Assembly (NCBI RefSeq): GCF_905397435.1
Contig: NZ_CAJPVI010000011.1
Span: 62,001-126,000 of the forward strand
Source of the DNA: Cupriavidus numazuensis
GTDB lineage: Bacteria; Pseudomonadota; Gammaproteobacteria; Burkholderiales; Burkholderiaceae
DNA length: 64,000 bases
Direction of reading: 5' to 3'
The notes beneath the pieces were generated by a model. The model had not been told where the DNA came from and ran no database searches. It worked only from the letters and a program-made list of their open reading frames with translations. The position numbers and the translations under genes are program-made. Of this stretch, positions 7,704-19,408 are shown one piece after another (within the stretch, counting starts at the first letter, position 1; every line of letters begins with the position of its first letter).

Positions 7704-10700
7704 CTAACGCGCGAGTAACGCTCGCGCCGTGATGATGTCGGGCTGATCGAAGCCCTCGGTGAATCGCGCAAGCGGCGCTTCGACCACCGCATGCGCAGCG
7801 GCGCGTCCTTGCCCGGTACGCAGTGCCGCCCATGACAGGGTGGCACGCAGTTCAAGCGGGAGCGCGCGCTGGGCCGTGGCGATCTCGATCGCCTTGGTCA
7901 ACGATGACTCGGCTTCGGCAAGGTTGGCGCTGCTGCGCAGCAGCAATTCGCCGCGCAGACGGTACAACTCTGCGTCCATCCAGTGCTCGCCAGTGCGCCC
8001 GGCACATTCGAACGCCTGGTCCAAAGCTGCCAGCGCTGTCTCGACCTCTCCCACGTCGCCGAGGCATTCAGCCAGCATGCCCAGATAAAGCGGAAGACGC
8101 AGGCGTGCGCCCGTCGCGTGAAAGCCCTCGAGAGCCGCCTGCATCGCCACTACCGCGTCGGCGCCGGGCGACCGTTTCGCGTTGGCCCAGGCGAGCAGCA
8201 TGTCTGCCCAGGCGAGGTAGTAGCCGACGTGGTATTGCTCGGCGATCTCGCGCGCCTGGCGGGCATAGTCCTGCGTGAGACCGTGCTCGCCTCGTAGCGC
8301 ATGCTGTGTCGCGAGATAGGACAGCGCAAGCGCCCGGGAGAACGGGTGCGCTACCCGGTTCGCTATCTCCAGTGCTTCGTGGCCACGCTGAAGCGCCTGA
8401 TCGGCAAGCCCGCGGAACCACAGTGCGTGCGCCGACCACGCGGCAGCCAGCACGCCGAAGTTGCCGCCCATCAGGGACGCATGCTCGGCGTGCTGGGCTT
8501 CGTCATAGTCGGCGTGCGCGCGTTGATACGCCGGCTCGGCAGCGAGCCAGTCGCCTTGCTGGACCAGGCTGCCCATGATGCTGGTCCATGCCATCACCGA
8601 GTAGGTCCCCGAACCCGGCCTGCCCAATCCCGCAAGCAGCTCCTCGCTCAGGCTGCGCGCCTGTGCAAGTTCCGCCCGCACCGCCAGGAAGAATGACAGG
8701 CTGACCTGGGCGCGGGCTTGCTGATTGCTGTCCCCCACCAGCCGGCTCAGTTCCACCGCGCGCCGCAGCGGCGCGTCCAGTTCAGGGGCGGCCCAACCCC
8801 GGGCGATGCGAATCGGTGGCGCAAGGTCGAGGTGCAGGGCCAGCGACTGACTGGCGCGCTCCTGCGGATCGGCAATCTGCTCCGCTTGCACCAGCCCTCG
8901 CGTCAGCAATGCCATGGCGTCGTCATAGGCATACACACGCTGCGCAACACTGGCCGCGCGCCGATAGAATGCCGCCGCCTGGGCTGGCTGGCCCGCCTGC
9001 TCATAGTGCCAGGCGATCTGCGCGCTTGCCGCATCGGGCGCATCGCCTGGCGCCCGCTCGAGCGCTCGCGCCACGCGCAAATGCAGGCGGCGGCGCTGCA
9101 GCGGACTGACTTCCGCGTAGGCAACGTCGCGGATCTTGTCATGGCTGAAGTCGAAGGCCAGGCCACCACTGTCGGTCTGGCGCACGATGCGCCGCTGCCA
9201 CAACTCGTCCAGCGCGCCAGTCAGGGCATCCTCGTCGAGGTCGCTGGCCTGGGCGAGGATGTCGGTCGTGAATGCCCGGCCAATGATTGCAGCCACCCCG
9301 ACCATATCGCGGGCTTCCGGCGGAAGCTGCGCCAGCCGGTTCGAGATGATGGTGTAGACCTTGGGCGGCAACTTCGACGCCATGCCGCCCTGTGTGTTGC
9401 CGACCGGCACGGTGTCGGAGCGGGCCCGCGTCATCTCGACCGCAAACAGCGGGTTGCCCTCGCTCTCTTCAAACAGCCGGGTGGCTTCCGTGTCGGCCAG
9501 CGGCCGGTCCAGGATCTGGGCCGCAATCTTTGCCGTCTCGGCGGCATCCAGTGTCGCCAATGGGATCTCGATGAACTGGTCGTCGCGGCGCAGTGCGTCC
9601 AGCAACCGGTTCGCAGCATGTCGCGGCATGATTTCCTCGGGCCGCGCCGTTGCGACCACCATCACCCTTGCCGTCGCGTCAAAGCGCATCAGGAATCGCA
9701 GCCATTCGAGTGTCTCGCCGTCGCACCATTGCAGGTCGTCGAGCAGCAACAGCAGCGGCCCGCCTTGTGCAAGCACGGCTCGCGCCAGCGCCTCGAAGAA
9801 CCGCTGGCGTTGCCAGTACTCGGTAAGCGGCGACGGCGGCGATAGTCCGGCTTGCTGCGTGAGGAGTTCGGGCAACAGTCGCGTGACCTCGCTCAGCCAC
9901 AGTCTGTCGAGCTTGCCGATTGCGCCGCTCAGGGCAGCGCTGCGCAGCCAGCCGGTCACCGGCGCAAACGCGAGCTGACCCTCGGCCGCATAGGCGCGCG
10001 AATGCGCGACGGTGATGCCTTGCTCGGCCAGATGGACCAGCAGTTCCTCTGCCAGGCGCGACTTGCCGATACCGGCCTCGCCCAGGATCAGGACAAACTG
10101 CTTGTCGCCCAGTTGGGTACGCTGCCAGACCTCAAGAAGCCGGCGCCATTCGCCATGCCGGCCAATCATGGGCAGCATTGCCTCCCGCGGGCGTTGGCGC
10201 TGCATGGACGCGCCCTGTCCTGCCAGCCGCGCATAGGCCTCGCGCATGGGTTCGCCGGGCAGGACGCCCAATTCGCGCGCGAGCGTTTCCACGCACGTTT
10301 GATAGGCGCGCATGGCCGATGCGTGATCGTGGTTCAGGGCATGCAGGCGCATCAGCGCCATGCAGGTCGGCTCGCGGCACGGGTCGAGCCGCTGCAACTG
10401 CTGTGTGTACTTCAGCGCCTTGGCATAGTCTCGCCGGTCCTCGCCCAGTTGACCGAGGCGTGCAAGCGCCGCGATGCACTGTTCGCGCAGCCTTTCGCGT
10501 TCGGGGTGAATCCACTCGTCGTAGCAGTTGGCCAGCAGGTCACCGCGATAGAGATCCGCGGCATGCGTCAGCGATTCTTCTTCAGCGCCTGGGTCGCCGT
10601 GCCTTGCGGCCCTGGCCGCAGCCGCAAGCGCCGACTGGAACTGGGCGACATCGAGGTCGAGCGCTGAATCGGGCAGCCATCGCACCGTTTGGGCATCGGC

Positions 10701-10964
10701 ATGGACGAACTGATCTGCCTCCGGCCAGGCCTTGCGCAGCTGGAACAGCAGCTGACGCAGGGCATTGCGCGCCTGTGCCTGCGAGGAATCCGGCCAGAAC
10801 AGGACCGCAAGCTGCTGCCGTGTCTGCGGTGCGTCGCGATGCAGGACAAGACAGGCGAGCAGCGCCTGCAAACGGGGCGAGTTTGCGTTGAACCTGGGCG
10901 CGTCGGCGCCGTCGAGCTGGAACTCTCCAAACAGACTGACGGAGTAGCGGGTCTGGGAAGTCAT
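7704..10964 (-). CDS. Large BTAD/AAA-ATPase/TPR transcriptional regulator
   Basis: A 1086-residue SARP/AfsR-like or BREX-unrelated STAND regulator. The N-terminal OmpR-like DNA-binding domain (about 5-100) is followed by a bacterial transcriptional activator (BTAD) helical domain (about 105-250). Next comes a P-loop ATPase with Walker A GEAGIGKS (295-302) and Walker B LLLLLDDLQW (404-413), then a long helical TPR-like region to the end. STAND proteins of this kind use ATP binding and an inducer to activate nearby genes. Its target is probably the FAD oxidase next downstream, by position only. I chose the ATG at 10964 (MTSQTRYSVSLFGEF); an in-frame TTG at 10976 would add four residues. There is no C-terminal LuxR helix-turn-helix. 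Confidence 0.87.
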   Translation of the reverse strand: MTSQTRYSVSLFGEFQLDGADAPRFNANSPRLQALLACLVLHRDAPQTRQQLAVLFWPDSSQAQARNALRQLLFQLRKAWPEADQFVHADAQTVRWLPDSALDLDVAQFQSALAAAARAARHGDPGAEEESLTHAADLYRGDLLANCYDEWIHPERERLREQCIAALARLGQLGEDRRDYAKALKYTQQLQRLDPCREPTCMALMRLHALNHDHASAMRAYQTCVETLARELGVLPGEPMREAYARLAGQGASMQRQRPREAMLPMIGRHGEWRRLLEVWQRTQLGDKQFVLILGEAGIGKSRLAEELLVHLAEQGITVAHSRAYAAEGQLAFAPVTGWLRSAALSGAIGKLDRLWLSEVTRLLPELLTQQAGLSPPSPLTEYWQRQRFFEALARAVLAQGGPLLLLLDDLQWCDGETLEWLRFLMRFDATARVMVVATARPEEIMPRHAANRLLDALRRDDQFIEIPLATLDAAETAKIAAQILDRPLADTEATRLFEESEGNPLFAVEMTRARSDTVPVGNTQGGMASKLPPKVYTIISNRLAQLPPEARDMVGVAAIIGRAFTTDILAQASDLDEDALTGALDELWQRRIVRQTDSGGLAFDFSHDKIRDVAYAEVSPLQRRRLHLRVARALERAPGDAPDAASAQIAWHYEQAGQPAQAAAFYRRAASVAQRVYAYDDAMALLTRGLVQAEQIADPQERASQSLALHLDLAPPIRIARGWAAPELDAPLRRAVELSRLVGDSNQQARAQVSLSFFLAVRAELAQARSLSEELLAGLGRPGSGTYSVMAWTSIMGSLVQQGDWLAAEPAYQRAHADYDEAQHAEHASLMGGNFGVLAAAWSAHALWFRGLADQALQRGHEALEIANRVAHPFSRALALSYLATQHALRGEHGLTQDYARQAREIAEQYHVGYYLAWADMLLAWANAKRSPGADAVVAMQAALEGFHATGARLRLPLYLGMLAECLGDVGEVETALAALDQAFECAGRTGEHWMDAELYRLRGELLLRSSANLAEAESSLTKAIEIATAQRALPLELRATLSWAALRTGQGRAAAHAVVEAPLARFTEGFDQPDIITARALLAR

Positions 10965-11177
10965 GCTGGCGCGCAATACGGCACAAGGCGACGGGGAACT
11001 CCTGATCGGCCGCGTGCGATGCGCACTGCGGAAGCGTTCGTGCGGGTGCTGTCTGTCTCACAACCACGCCCGCGCGAGCGGCATTCGTGACTATATCTCC
11101 AGTTTCGGGTATTTCGTCTCTTTATTCCGACCTCCAATTCCGACAGCGGCGCAGCGAATGATGCCCTTTCGCAACGC

Positions 11178-11210
11178 GGTGCTGGCGCCCCCTGCGGGAG
11201 CGCCAGCACC
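11178..11210. repeat. 10-bp perfect inverted repeat after katG
   Basis: GGTGCTGGCG (11178-11187) pairs with CGCCAGCACC (11201-11210) around a 13-base GC-rich loop, 54 bases past the katG stop. It lacks a T-run on either strand. It could be an mRNA-stabilising or Rho-type end structure. The rest of 10965-11263 shows no gene. Confidence 0.55.
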
Positions 11211-11263
11211 AGCTTGCTGCCGGGTTGTCACACTGGTTTGGAGGTAAGCGCCCGTCGTCCGTT

Positions 11264-13796
<2,533 letters not shown>

Positions 13797-14180
13797 ATGC
13801 CAAGTCCTAAGGAAGTCGTTCAAGCGTCATACGAGGCGTATAGAAAGGGGCAGATCGATACCGTCATGAGTTTCATGGCTCAAGAGGTTGACTGGAAGTT
13901 CGTCGGGCCGCCGGCCATGCGGTACGCAGGCCCGCGCGGGACCCTGGCGGAGATTCGCAAGGTCTTCGAGCAGATGGCCCAGGATGATGTGATCGAGGTC
14001 TTCGAAGCCCGCGAATATATCGAAGCCGGCGACGATCTGGTGGTGCTGGGCTTCGTGAAGGGCACCACAGTGCCGGAAGGCAAGCCGTTCGAATCCGACT
14101 GGGCGCATGTGTTCACTGTGCGCGACGGCAAGATTACGCGCTGGCGCGGCTTCTACGATACCGCTGCGCGTTGTGCCTGA
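13797..14180 (+). CDS. SnoaL/NTF2-like family protein
   Basis: A 127-residue small alpha+beta-barrel protein. It opens with an N-terminal helix (SPKEVVQASYEAYRKGQIDT), followed by SFMAQEVDWKFVGP, and ends with the typical strand FTVRDGKITRWRGFYDTAA. Members are ketosteroid-isomerase-like or ligand-binding proteins, many of unknown substrate. The ATG at 13797 has CGGGAG upstream; an in-frame GTG at 13779 would add six residues. The next gene is convergent only 12 bases away. No catalytic assignment can be made. Confidence 0.78.
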   Translation: MPSPKEVVQASYEAYRKGQIDTVMSFMAQEVDWKFVGPPAMRYAGPRGTLAEIRKVFEQMAQDDVIEVFEAREYIEAGDDLVVLGFVKGTTVPEGKPFESDWAHVFTVRDGKITRWRGFYDTAARCA

Positions 14181-14192
14181 GGCTCTGCAGGC

Positions 14193-14942
14193 TCAAGAGA
14201 AAGGACGAAGCGCTAGTTCGAGCCCCAGGATGATGAGGAAGATGAGAAAGCCGCGACGGAAGGTTTGGGGACTGATCTTCTGCCGCACAATCGAGCCCAA
14301 CCACATTCCTGCGAGAGCGGGGATGACAGCCAGAAGGGACAAGCCGAGCTGATCGAGTCGAAACGCGTCTTGAGCCAGGAGCCCTCCTGCGAGTGCGACC
14401 GTGGAGACGGTAAACGAAAGGCCCAGGGCCTGCACGAGCTCGTCCTTCTGAAGACCCAGCGACTGCACATAGGGCACGGCAGGAATCGTGAAGATGCCAG
14501 TGACGCCAGTCAGCACCCCGGTAACCATGCCGATGACCGGCGAAAGCCAGGACTCGAGCCGTTCCGGGACCGAGAGCGCCGGCAAGAACAGAGCATAGGC
14601 AGCATAGGCGATCAGGGCCAGCCCCAGCACACGTCCCGCCCAAACGGGGTCAACGATTACCAGTAGTCGCGTCCCCATAAGGGTACCGAGCACGATGCAG
14701 AGCATCATTGCCCAGAGCCGTCGCATGAGACGGAGTGTGCCCCGCCCCGCCAGCATTTGCCACACGTTGGTCACGAACGACGGCACTATCAGGATCGCCG
14801 CGGCCGTGAGCGGTGACATGATCGCCCCAAGCACGCCCATGGCAACCGTGGGTAACCCCATTCCGGTCACGCCTTTAACCATACCGGCTCCGATAAACGT
14901 GGCTGAGAGCAGGCAGATCGAATCAATGGTCAGAGTATTCAT
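14193..14942 (-). CDS. TSUP (TauE/SafE) family membrane transporter
   Basis: A 249-residue protein with about eight hydrophobic segments. Helix 1 contains FIGAGMVKGVTGMG, the glycine-rich TSUP motif, and it is repeated in the second half (GMVTGVLTGVTGIFTIPAVPY). TSUP proteins move sulfite, sulfoacetate or other organosulfur or small organic anions across the inner membrane. The divergent LysR at 15056 probably regulates it; the shared spacer is about 113 bases. The substrate is unknown. Confidence 0.85.
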   Translation of the reverse strand: MNTLTIDSICLLSATFIGAGMVKGVTGMGLPTVAMGVLGAIMSPLTAAAILIVPSFVTNVWQMLAGRGTLRLMRRLWAMMLCIVLGTLMGTRLLVIVDPVWAGRVLGLALIAYAAYALFLPALSVPERLESWLSPVIGMVTGVLTGVTGIFTIPAVPYVQSLGLQKDELVQALGLSFTVSTVALAGGLLAQDAFRLDQLGLSLLAVIPALAGMWLGSIVRQKISPQTFRRGFLIFLIILGLELALRPFS

Positions 14943-15055
14943 GCGATGGTCAGCGTAGTCATAGCGGCCATTACATATCTAGCCCGGTGCTGGCACAATG
15001 CGGTTTTTCCGATCCCACCTTCGGATTTACCGAAGGCACGCTGTCTTGGAGGCGT

Positions 15056-15952
15056 ATGAGATTCGATCTTGCGGATCTGCGCTTGTTCATTTGCGTCGTC
15101 GATGCCGGCAGCATTACGGCCGGGGCCAGGCAAGCAAACCTCGCGTTGGCGTCGGCAAGCGAGCGTCTCAGCAATATCGAGGCGGATGCCGGCGTCGTCC
15201 TGCTTGAAAGAAGCCGTAGAGGCGTAGTAACCACCGAGGCAGGAGAGTCGCTGGCGCACCATGCCCGCCTGATTCTCCGACAGCACAGCCTGTTGCAGGG
15301 GGAGCTACGCGACTTTGGTGCGGGTGCACGGGGTACGTTGCTGCTGTACGCAAATACGGCGGCGCTGACGGGCCTCTTGCCGGAGAGGCTTGCCCCATGG
15401 CTTGCACAGCGTCCGCGTCTGAATATTGATCTGAGAGAACGTACAAGCGCCGAGATTGTGAAGATGATCAGCGCGGGACTGGCCGAAGCGGGTGTGGTAT
15501 CCGATGCTGTCAACCCCACTGGCCTCACAATCCAGCCCGTTGGCAGCGACCATCTTGTCCTGATTGTGCCTGTGGCACACAGACTCGCAGAATCGAAGGA
15601 AGTTTGCTTTGCCGAAGTTACGGGCGAGCAGTTCGTAGGCCTGGAGGCGGGGAGCGCGCTTCAAGATCACATCGACGAACACGCTGCCGGTCTGCGCAAG
15701 ACGTTGTCACTTCGTATTCGCATGAAGACCTTCGAGGGATCGTGCCAGATGGTGTCGCAGGGAGTGGGAGTCGCGATCATTCCATTGGCGGCCGCAAAGC
15801 GCTATCGACGCAGATACGCATTCAAAACCGTCATGCTCAGAGATGATTGGGCGCGCAGACAGCTCTGCCTGTGCTTTCAGCAATGGCAAACTCTATCTAC
15901 GCCAATGCAAAGTCTGCTGGCGCATCTCGGTGGCACACCGCAGACCCGATAG
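15056..15952 (+). CDS. LysR-family regulator, divergent to the TSUP transporter
   Basis: A 298-residue regulator. The N-terminal HTH (FDLADLRLFICVVDAGSITA, then LALASASERLSNIE) covers residues 1-60, followed by a substrate-binding domain containing GSDHLVLIVPVAHRLA and CQMVSQGVGVAIIPLAAA. The start at 15056 is chosen for its GGAGG seven bases upstream; the frame runs back to 14987 without a ribosome site. The divergent arrangement with the transporter is the classic LysR layout, so that gene is the likely target. The substrate is not predictable. Confidence 0.87.
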   Translation: MRFDLADLRLFICVVDAGSITAGARQANLALASASERLSNIEADAGVVLLERSRRGVVTTEAGESLAHHARLILRQHSLLQGELRDFGAGARGTLLLYANTAALTGLLPERLAPWLAQRPRLNIDLRERTSAEIVKMISAGLAEAGVVSDAVNPTGLTIQPVGSDHLVLIVPVAHRLAESKEVCFAEVTGEQFVGLEAGSALQDHIDEHAAGLRKTLSLRIRMKTFEGSCQMVSQGVGVAIIPLAAAKRYRRRYAFKTVMLRDDWARRQLCLCFQQWQTLSTPMQSLLAHLGGTPQTR

Positions 15953-15979
15953 CTGGATGCGAATTCCTCCAGCCTGCAC

Positions 15980-16738
15980 TTACTGCAGCGTCTTCAAGCG
16001 GCTGTTCGCCGCACGCGCGCCTTCGGTACCGGGATACTTGGCCACCACCTGTTCCAGCGTTTTGCGCGCGGCCGCCTTCTGGCCGGACTCGATCTGATTA
16101 TTGGCCACCGCGATCATCGCGTCCGGCACCTTGGGATGCGTCGGGTTGGCATCGATCATTTTGTGCAGCACCCAGGTGGACCCCTTATAGTCGCGCTGCG
16201 CGTAGAGCGAGTTGCCGAGCCAGTACTGCGCCAGCGGCAGGTACGGGCTCTGCGGATACTTCTTGATAAACGACGAGAAGGAATTCCCGGCGCTCTTGAA
16301 ATCGCCCGCCTGGAAATGCTTGAGCGCGGCGTCGTACTCGGGCTTCTCGCCCGGCGCCGATGTGCCTTGGCGGTCTTCGACGGAACCCTGCTGCGGCTCG
16401 CGATTCTTCAGGCGCGTATCCAGGTCGGCGTAGTAGTCCTTCTGCTGCTTCTGCAGCGTTGCCACCGTGTTCTGCAGCACTTCGTTCTGGCCGCGCAGCC
16501 GCGCCACTTCCTGGCGCAGGCCTTCGAGCTGGTTCTGAAGGTCGAGCGTGGTACGGCTGTTCTGCTCGATGCGCTGGGTCGCAGTCGCCTGGAAACTGTT
16601 GAACTGATCGCGCAGGTTGATGACCGTTTTGCGTGCCTGGTCATCATCGAACGCTCCGGCATGCGCCGGCGCGGTTGGCAGCATGCCGCCGCTAGCCATG
16701 GCGGCGAGCCACAACAAGGTAGAAACGCGTACTTTCAT
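15980..16738 (-). CDS. Orphan CpoB/YbgF-like periplasmic protein
   Basis: A 252-residue exported protein. Residues 1-27 are a Sec signal peptide (ending AHA), 30-110 a coiled coil (TQRIEQNSRTTLDLQNQLEG region), and about 130-250 tetratricopeptide repeats (YDAALKHFQAGDFKSAGNSF; YLPLAQYWLGNSLYAQRDYK; AMIAVANNQIESGQKAAARK). This order is that of CpoB (YbgF), which links Tol-Pal to peptidoglycan synthesis during division. That gene normally sits after tolB and pal. None of the tol genes are here, so this looks like an extra stand-alone copy, possibly accessory. Its function may have diverged. Confidence 0.82.
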   Translation of the reverse strand: MKVRVSTLLWLAAMASGGMLPTAPAHAGAFDDDQARKTVINLRDQFNSFQATATQRIEQNSRTTLDLQNQLEGLRQEVARLRGQNEVLQNTVATLQKQQKDYYADLDTRLKNREPQQGSVEDRQGTSAPGEKPEYDAALKHFQAGDFKSAGNSFSSFIKKYPQSPYLPLAQYWLGNSLYAQRDYKGSTWVLHKMIDANPTHPKVPDAMIAVANNQIESGQKAAARKTLEQVVAKYPGTEGARAANSRLKTLQ

Positions 16739-16873
16739 AAACGGATCGTGGTTGGTTGTGTCGGTTAGCCTGTCACATCGGCGTTGGGCAAAGGCCCGAA
16801 TTCATCTGCGGCCTGTCCGGCCCGGTAAAACGCCACGCCCTGCCCCTGGATCCAGCGAATCGCCGCCGTCCGC

Positions 16874-18034
16874 TTAGTGTTCGTGGTCCTCGCTGCTGCT
16901 ATCGGTACGATCGCTGCCGTCGGGGGACGCTGCCGGTACGCCCGGATCTGGTTGCTGTGGGGGCTGGGCCTCGTTCCCTGCCGGCGCCTGCCCGCGGCCC
17001 TTACCCCGCCGCCGAGCACCGCCGTCCCGCTCCTGCAGCGCCCCGCGTAATTCTGCCAGCAGCTGAGGCACGAGCGCCGCCTCGGCTTCGGCGCGCTCGG
17101 CGCGTCGCTGCGCCGCCGCCAGCTCGGTGCCCATCCGCTCCTGCTCGAGCGCCTGCCGGCCCTGCGCCTGCTCGGCGGCCGCAAGCCGGTCCGTGAGCGC
17201 TCCGGCCTGGGCTTCGAGCCGGGCACGGACCTCGGCCTGCGCCACCGCGGCGTCGCGGGCCTCGCTGCGCGCGGCCGCCAGTTCGCCGCGCAATTCTTCC
17301 GCGGTGCGCTCGCTCTTCTGGCGGGCCGTGCGTTCCTGGTCGAGCTCGCGCAGCGCGCGGCGCTCGCTGGCCTCGGCCCGCTCCTGGGCGATGGCCACCT
17401 GCTCGCGAGCGCGCTCGAGCTCCGTCGAGAATTGGGAGCGCAGTTCCGCCAGCTGGCGGCCCGCCGCCTCCAATTCGCCCCGCCCCGCTTCCCATCGCGC
17501 CCGCGTGGCGGCGTGCGCCTGGCGCTCGGCCGCCAGTTCGGCCTGGACCGCTTCATGCGCCTGCCGGGCCTCGCCCAGCTGCGCCGAGATCGCCAGTGCG
17601 TCTTCGCGCGCCGCTGCCGTCTCGGCGCGCGCGGCATCGCGCTCGGATTCGGCGGCGGTCGCCAGGTCGCGCGCTTCGGCGCGTAGCGCGGCCAGCTCGC
17701 CGCTTGCGGCTTCGTTGGCGGCCTGCCAGATCGTCTTGATGGCGTCGGCGGCGACTTCCTTCAACGCATCGGGCAGGTCCGGGTGATCGATTGTGACGCG
17801 CGTGCGCCCGCGCAATTCCTGCCAGAACTGCTGCAGCACTTCAGCGGGCGTGCCCATGCTGCCCTTGCGCACCAGGCTGTAGAGCTTGTTGGCGGTGGGT
17901 GTCACGCCATAGCGGAAAAACAGCAGGCCGCAGACCTCGCGGTACAGCGCGCGGGTTTCCGGGAAGCGGCCGCGGAGTTCAGCGAGGTCGGCTTGTAAAG
18001 CGGTATCGGTCAAATCCAGGTCGGCAGCAGGCAT
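16874..18034 (-). CDS. KfrA-like DNA-binding protein with long coiled coil
   Basis: A 386-residue protein. The N-terminal 125 residues match the KfrA_N-type DNA-binding domain of plasmid replication/partition regions (helical, with YGVTPTANKLYSLVRKGSMG then TPAEVLQQFWQELR). Residues about 105-345 are an almost continuous Ala/Glu/Arg-rich coiled coil, and the tail is disordered and acidic (SDRTDSSSEDHEH). KfrA binds operators, represses its own gene and aids stable plasmid inheritance. It diverges from a tyrosine recombinase across a 138-base AT-rich spacer carrying a palindrome. This pairing suggests a plasmid-derived or mobile module. Confidence 0.82.
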   Translation of the reverse strand: MPAADLDLTDTALQADLAELRGRFPETRALYREVCGLLFFRYGVTPTANKLYSLVRKGSMGTPAEVLQQFWQELRGRTRVTIDHPDLPDALKEVAADAIKTIWQAANEAASGELAALRAEARDLATAAESERDAARAETAAAREDALAISAQLGEARQAHEAVQAELAAERQAHAATRARWEAGRGELEAAGRQLAELRSQFSTELERAREQVAIAQERAEASERRALRELDQERTARQKSERTAEELRGELAAARSEARDAAVAQAEVRARLEAQAGALTDRLAAAEQAQGRQALEQERMGTELAAAQRRAERAEAEAALVPQLLAELRGALQERDGGARRRGKGRGQAPAGNEAQPPQQPDPGVPAASPDGSDRTDSSSEDHEH

Positions 18035-18109
18035 GAGAAGATCAAATCGGGTCGATTTTAGTATTTTACTACGTAATACGTTGTTTATTTTGATTGATGT
18101 GCATTATCT

Positions 18110-18133
18110 TAGACATAACGCGTCTTATGTCTA
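18110..18133. promoter_or_regulatory. 9-bp palindromic operator between KfrA-like gene and recombinase
   Basis: TAGACATAA (18110-18118) and TTATGTCTA (18125-18133) are exact inverted copies separated by CGCGTC, in the AT-rich spacer 18035-18172. The spacer is far lower in GC than anything around it. The position, 76 bases from the KfrA-like start and 40 from the recombinase ATG, suits autoregulation by the KfrA-like protein or a recombination site. A smaller palindrome TACGTA lies nearby at 18070-18075. Confidence 0.7.
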
Positions 18134-18172
18134 TAATTGCGTCGAGATCACATCTTTACCCTGCCTTCGCCC

Positions 18173-19408
18173 ATGAATTCCGCCCTGGATGTTCCATCCC
18201 CGGTCGCCCGCGCCCTCGCCGCCACCGTGCCTGTGCCGATCGAGCGCTTGCACCTGCCCGCTGAGCTGTCTGGCGCCCAAGGCACGAATCGCGCGCCGGC
18301 GCGCGGGTCGCAGATTTCAGCGTCGGATGATTTGGCTGCTGTTGCCGCCTGGCTCGCGCGCTATGCGAACAGTCCGGCCACGTTTCAGGCCTATCGACGC
18401 GAAGTCGAGCGGCTCTTGCTGTGGGCCACGCTGCAGCGCGGCAAGCCGCTGTCGTCGCTGACGCATGAAGATTTGCTGGCCTACGAGCACTTCCTCAGCG
18501 ACCCCCAACCGGCCGTGCGGTGGGTGCTGGGGGCGGGCAAGAAACTCGCACGCAGCCACCCCGACTGGCGTCCTTTTGCCGGCCCGCTGTCGCCGGCGAG
18601 CACGCGCCAGGCCATGGTCATCCTCAATGCCTGTTTTGCATGGCTCACCGAAGCCGGCTACCTGTCTGGCAATCCGCTCTCGCTGGCGCGGCGTCGGCGC
18701 GGGCCGACCCAGGCGCGGATCACGCGCTACCTCAGCCACACGTTGTGGGATGCGGTCAAAGAAGCCATCGAAGCGATGCCGACCGGTACCGAGCGCGAAT
18801 GCCTGCACGCGGCGCGCTGCCGCTGGCTTTGCACGGTGCTGTATCTGGCGGGCCTGCGCGCCTCGGAAGTCGCCGGCACGACCATGGGAGCCTTCTTCTA
18901 CCGGCGCGACGCCCAGGGGATCGAGCGCTGGTGGCTGGAGGTCGTCGGCAAGGGCAACAAGCCGCGACTGGTCCCGGCGACCGACGAACTGATTGCCGAA
19001 CTCGCCCGCTACCGGCGCGCGAATGGCTTGCCGCCGATGCCGCAGCCCGCGGAGGACCGTCCGCTGGTACTGCCGGTGATCGGCCGCGCGAAGCACGAGA
19101 AGGCGATGTCGCGCGGCGCCCTGCACCTGGTCATCAAGGAAGTGTTCAGCATGGCGGCCGAGCGCCTGCGCGCGCGCGGGCCGGAATGGGCGGCGCAGGC
19201 TGATGTGCTGGCCAGCGCGTCAGCACACTGGCTGCGGCATACGGCGGGCTCGCACATGAGCGACCGCCAGGTGGACCTGCGCCATGTCCGCGACAACTTT
19301 GGCCACGCGTCGATCTCCACCACCAGCATCTACCTGCATACCGAAGACGATGCGCGGCATGAGGCGACGCAGGAGCGGCATCGGATTGGCTGGACCAGCA
19401 AGGCATGA
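18173..19408 (+). CDS. Tyrosine site-specific recombinase
   Basis: A 411-residue phage-integrase-family enzyme. The N-terminal SAM-like core-binding domain (about 50-170) contains SPATFQAYRREVERLLLWA. The catalytic domain carries the full set: Arg229 (LAGLRASEV), Lys260 (VVGKGNKPRLVP), His352-x-x-Arg355 (HWLRHTAGS), His378 (FGHAS) and the nucleophile Tyr387 (TSIYLHT). All residues are present, so it should be active. The ATG at 18173 has no clear ribosome site; an upstream TTG at 18137 would place the start inside the AT-rich spacer. It is divergent from the KfrA-like gene. No attachment site or tRNA is visible at its ends. Confidence 0.9.
   Translation: MNSALDVPSPVARALAATVPVPIERLHLPAELSGAQGTNRAPARGSQISASDDLAAVAAWLARYANSPATFQAYRREVERLLLWATLQRGKPLSSLTHEDLLAYEHFLSDPQPAVRWVLGAGKKLARSHPDWRPFAGPLSPASTRQAMVILNACFAWLTEAGYLSGNPLSLARRRRGPTQARITRYLSHTLWDAVKEAIEAMPTGTERECLHAARCRWLCTVLYLAGLRASEVAGTTMGAFFYRRDAQGIERWWLEVVGKGNKPRLVPATDELIAELARYRRANGLPPMPQPAEDRPLVLPVIGRAKHEKAMSRGALHLVIKEVFSMAAERLRARGPEWAAQADVLASASAHWLRHTAGSHMSDRQVDLRHVRDNFGHASISTTSIYLHTEDDARHEATQERHRIGWTSKA

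Noticed and set aside
11178..11210. Intrinsic terminator of katG
   Set aside because: A strong stem, but there is no T-run on either strand. Kept only as an inverted repeat.
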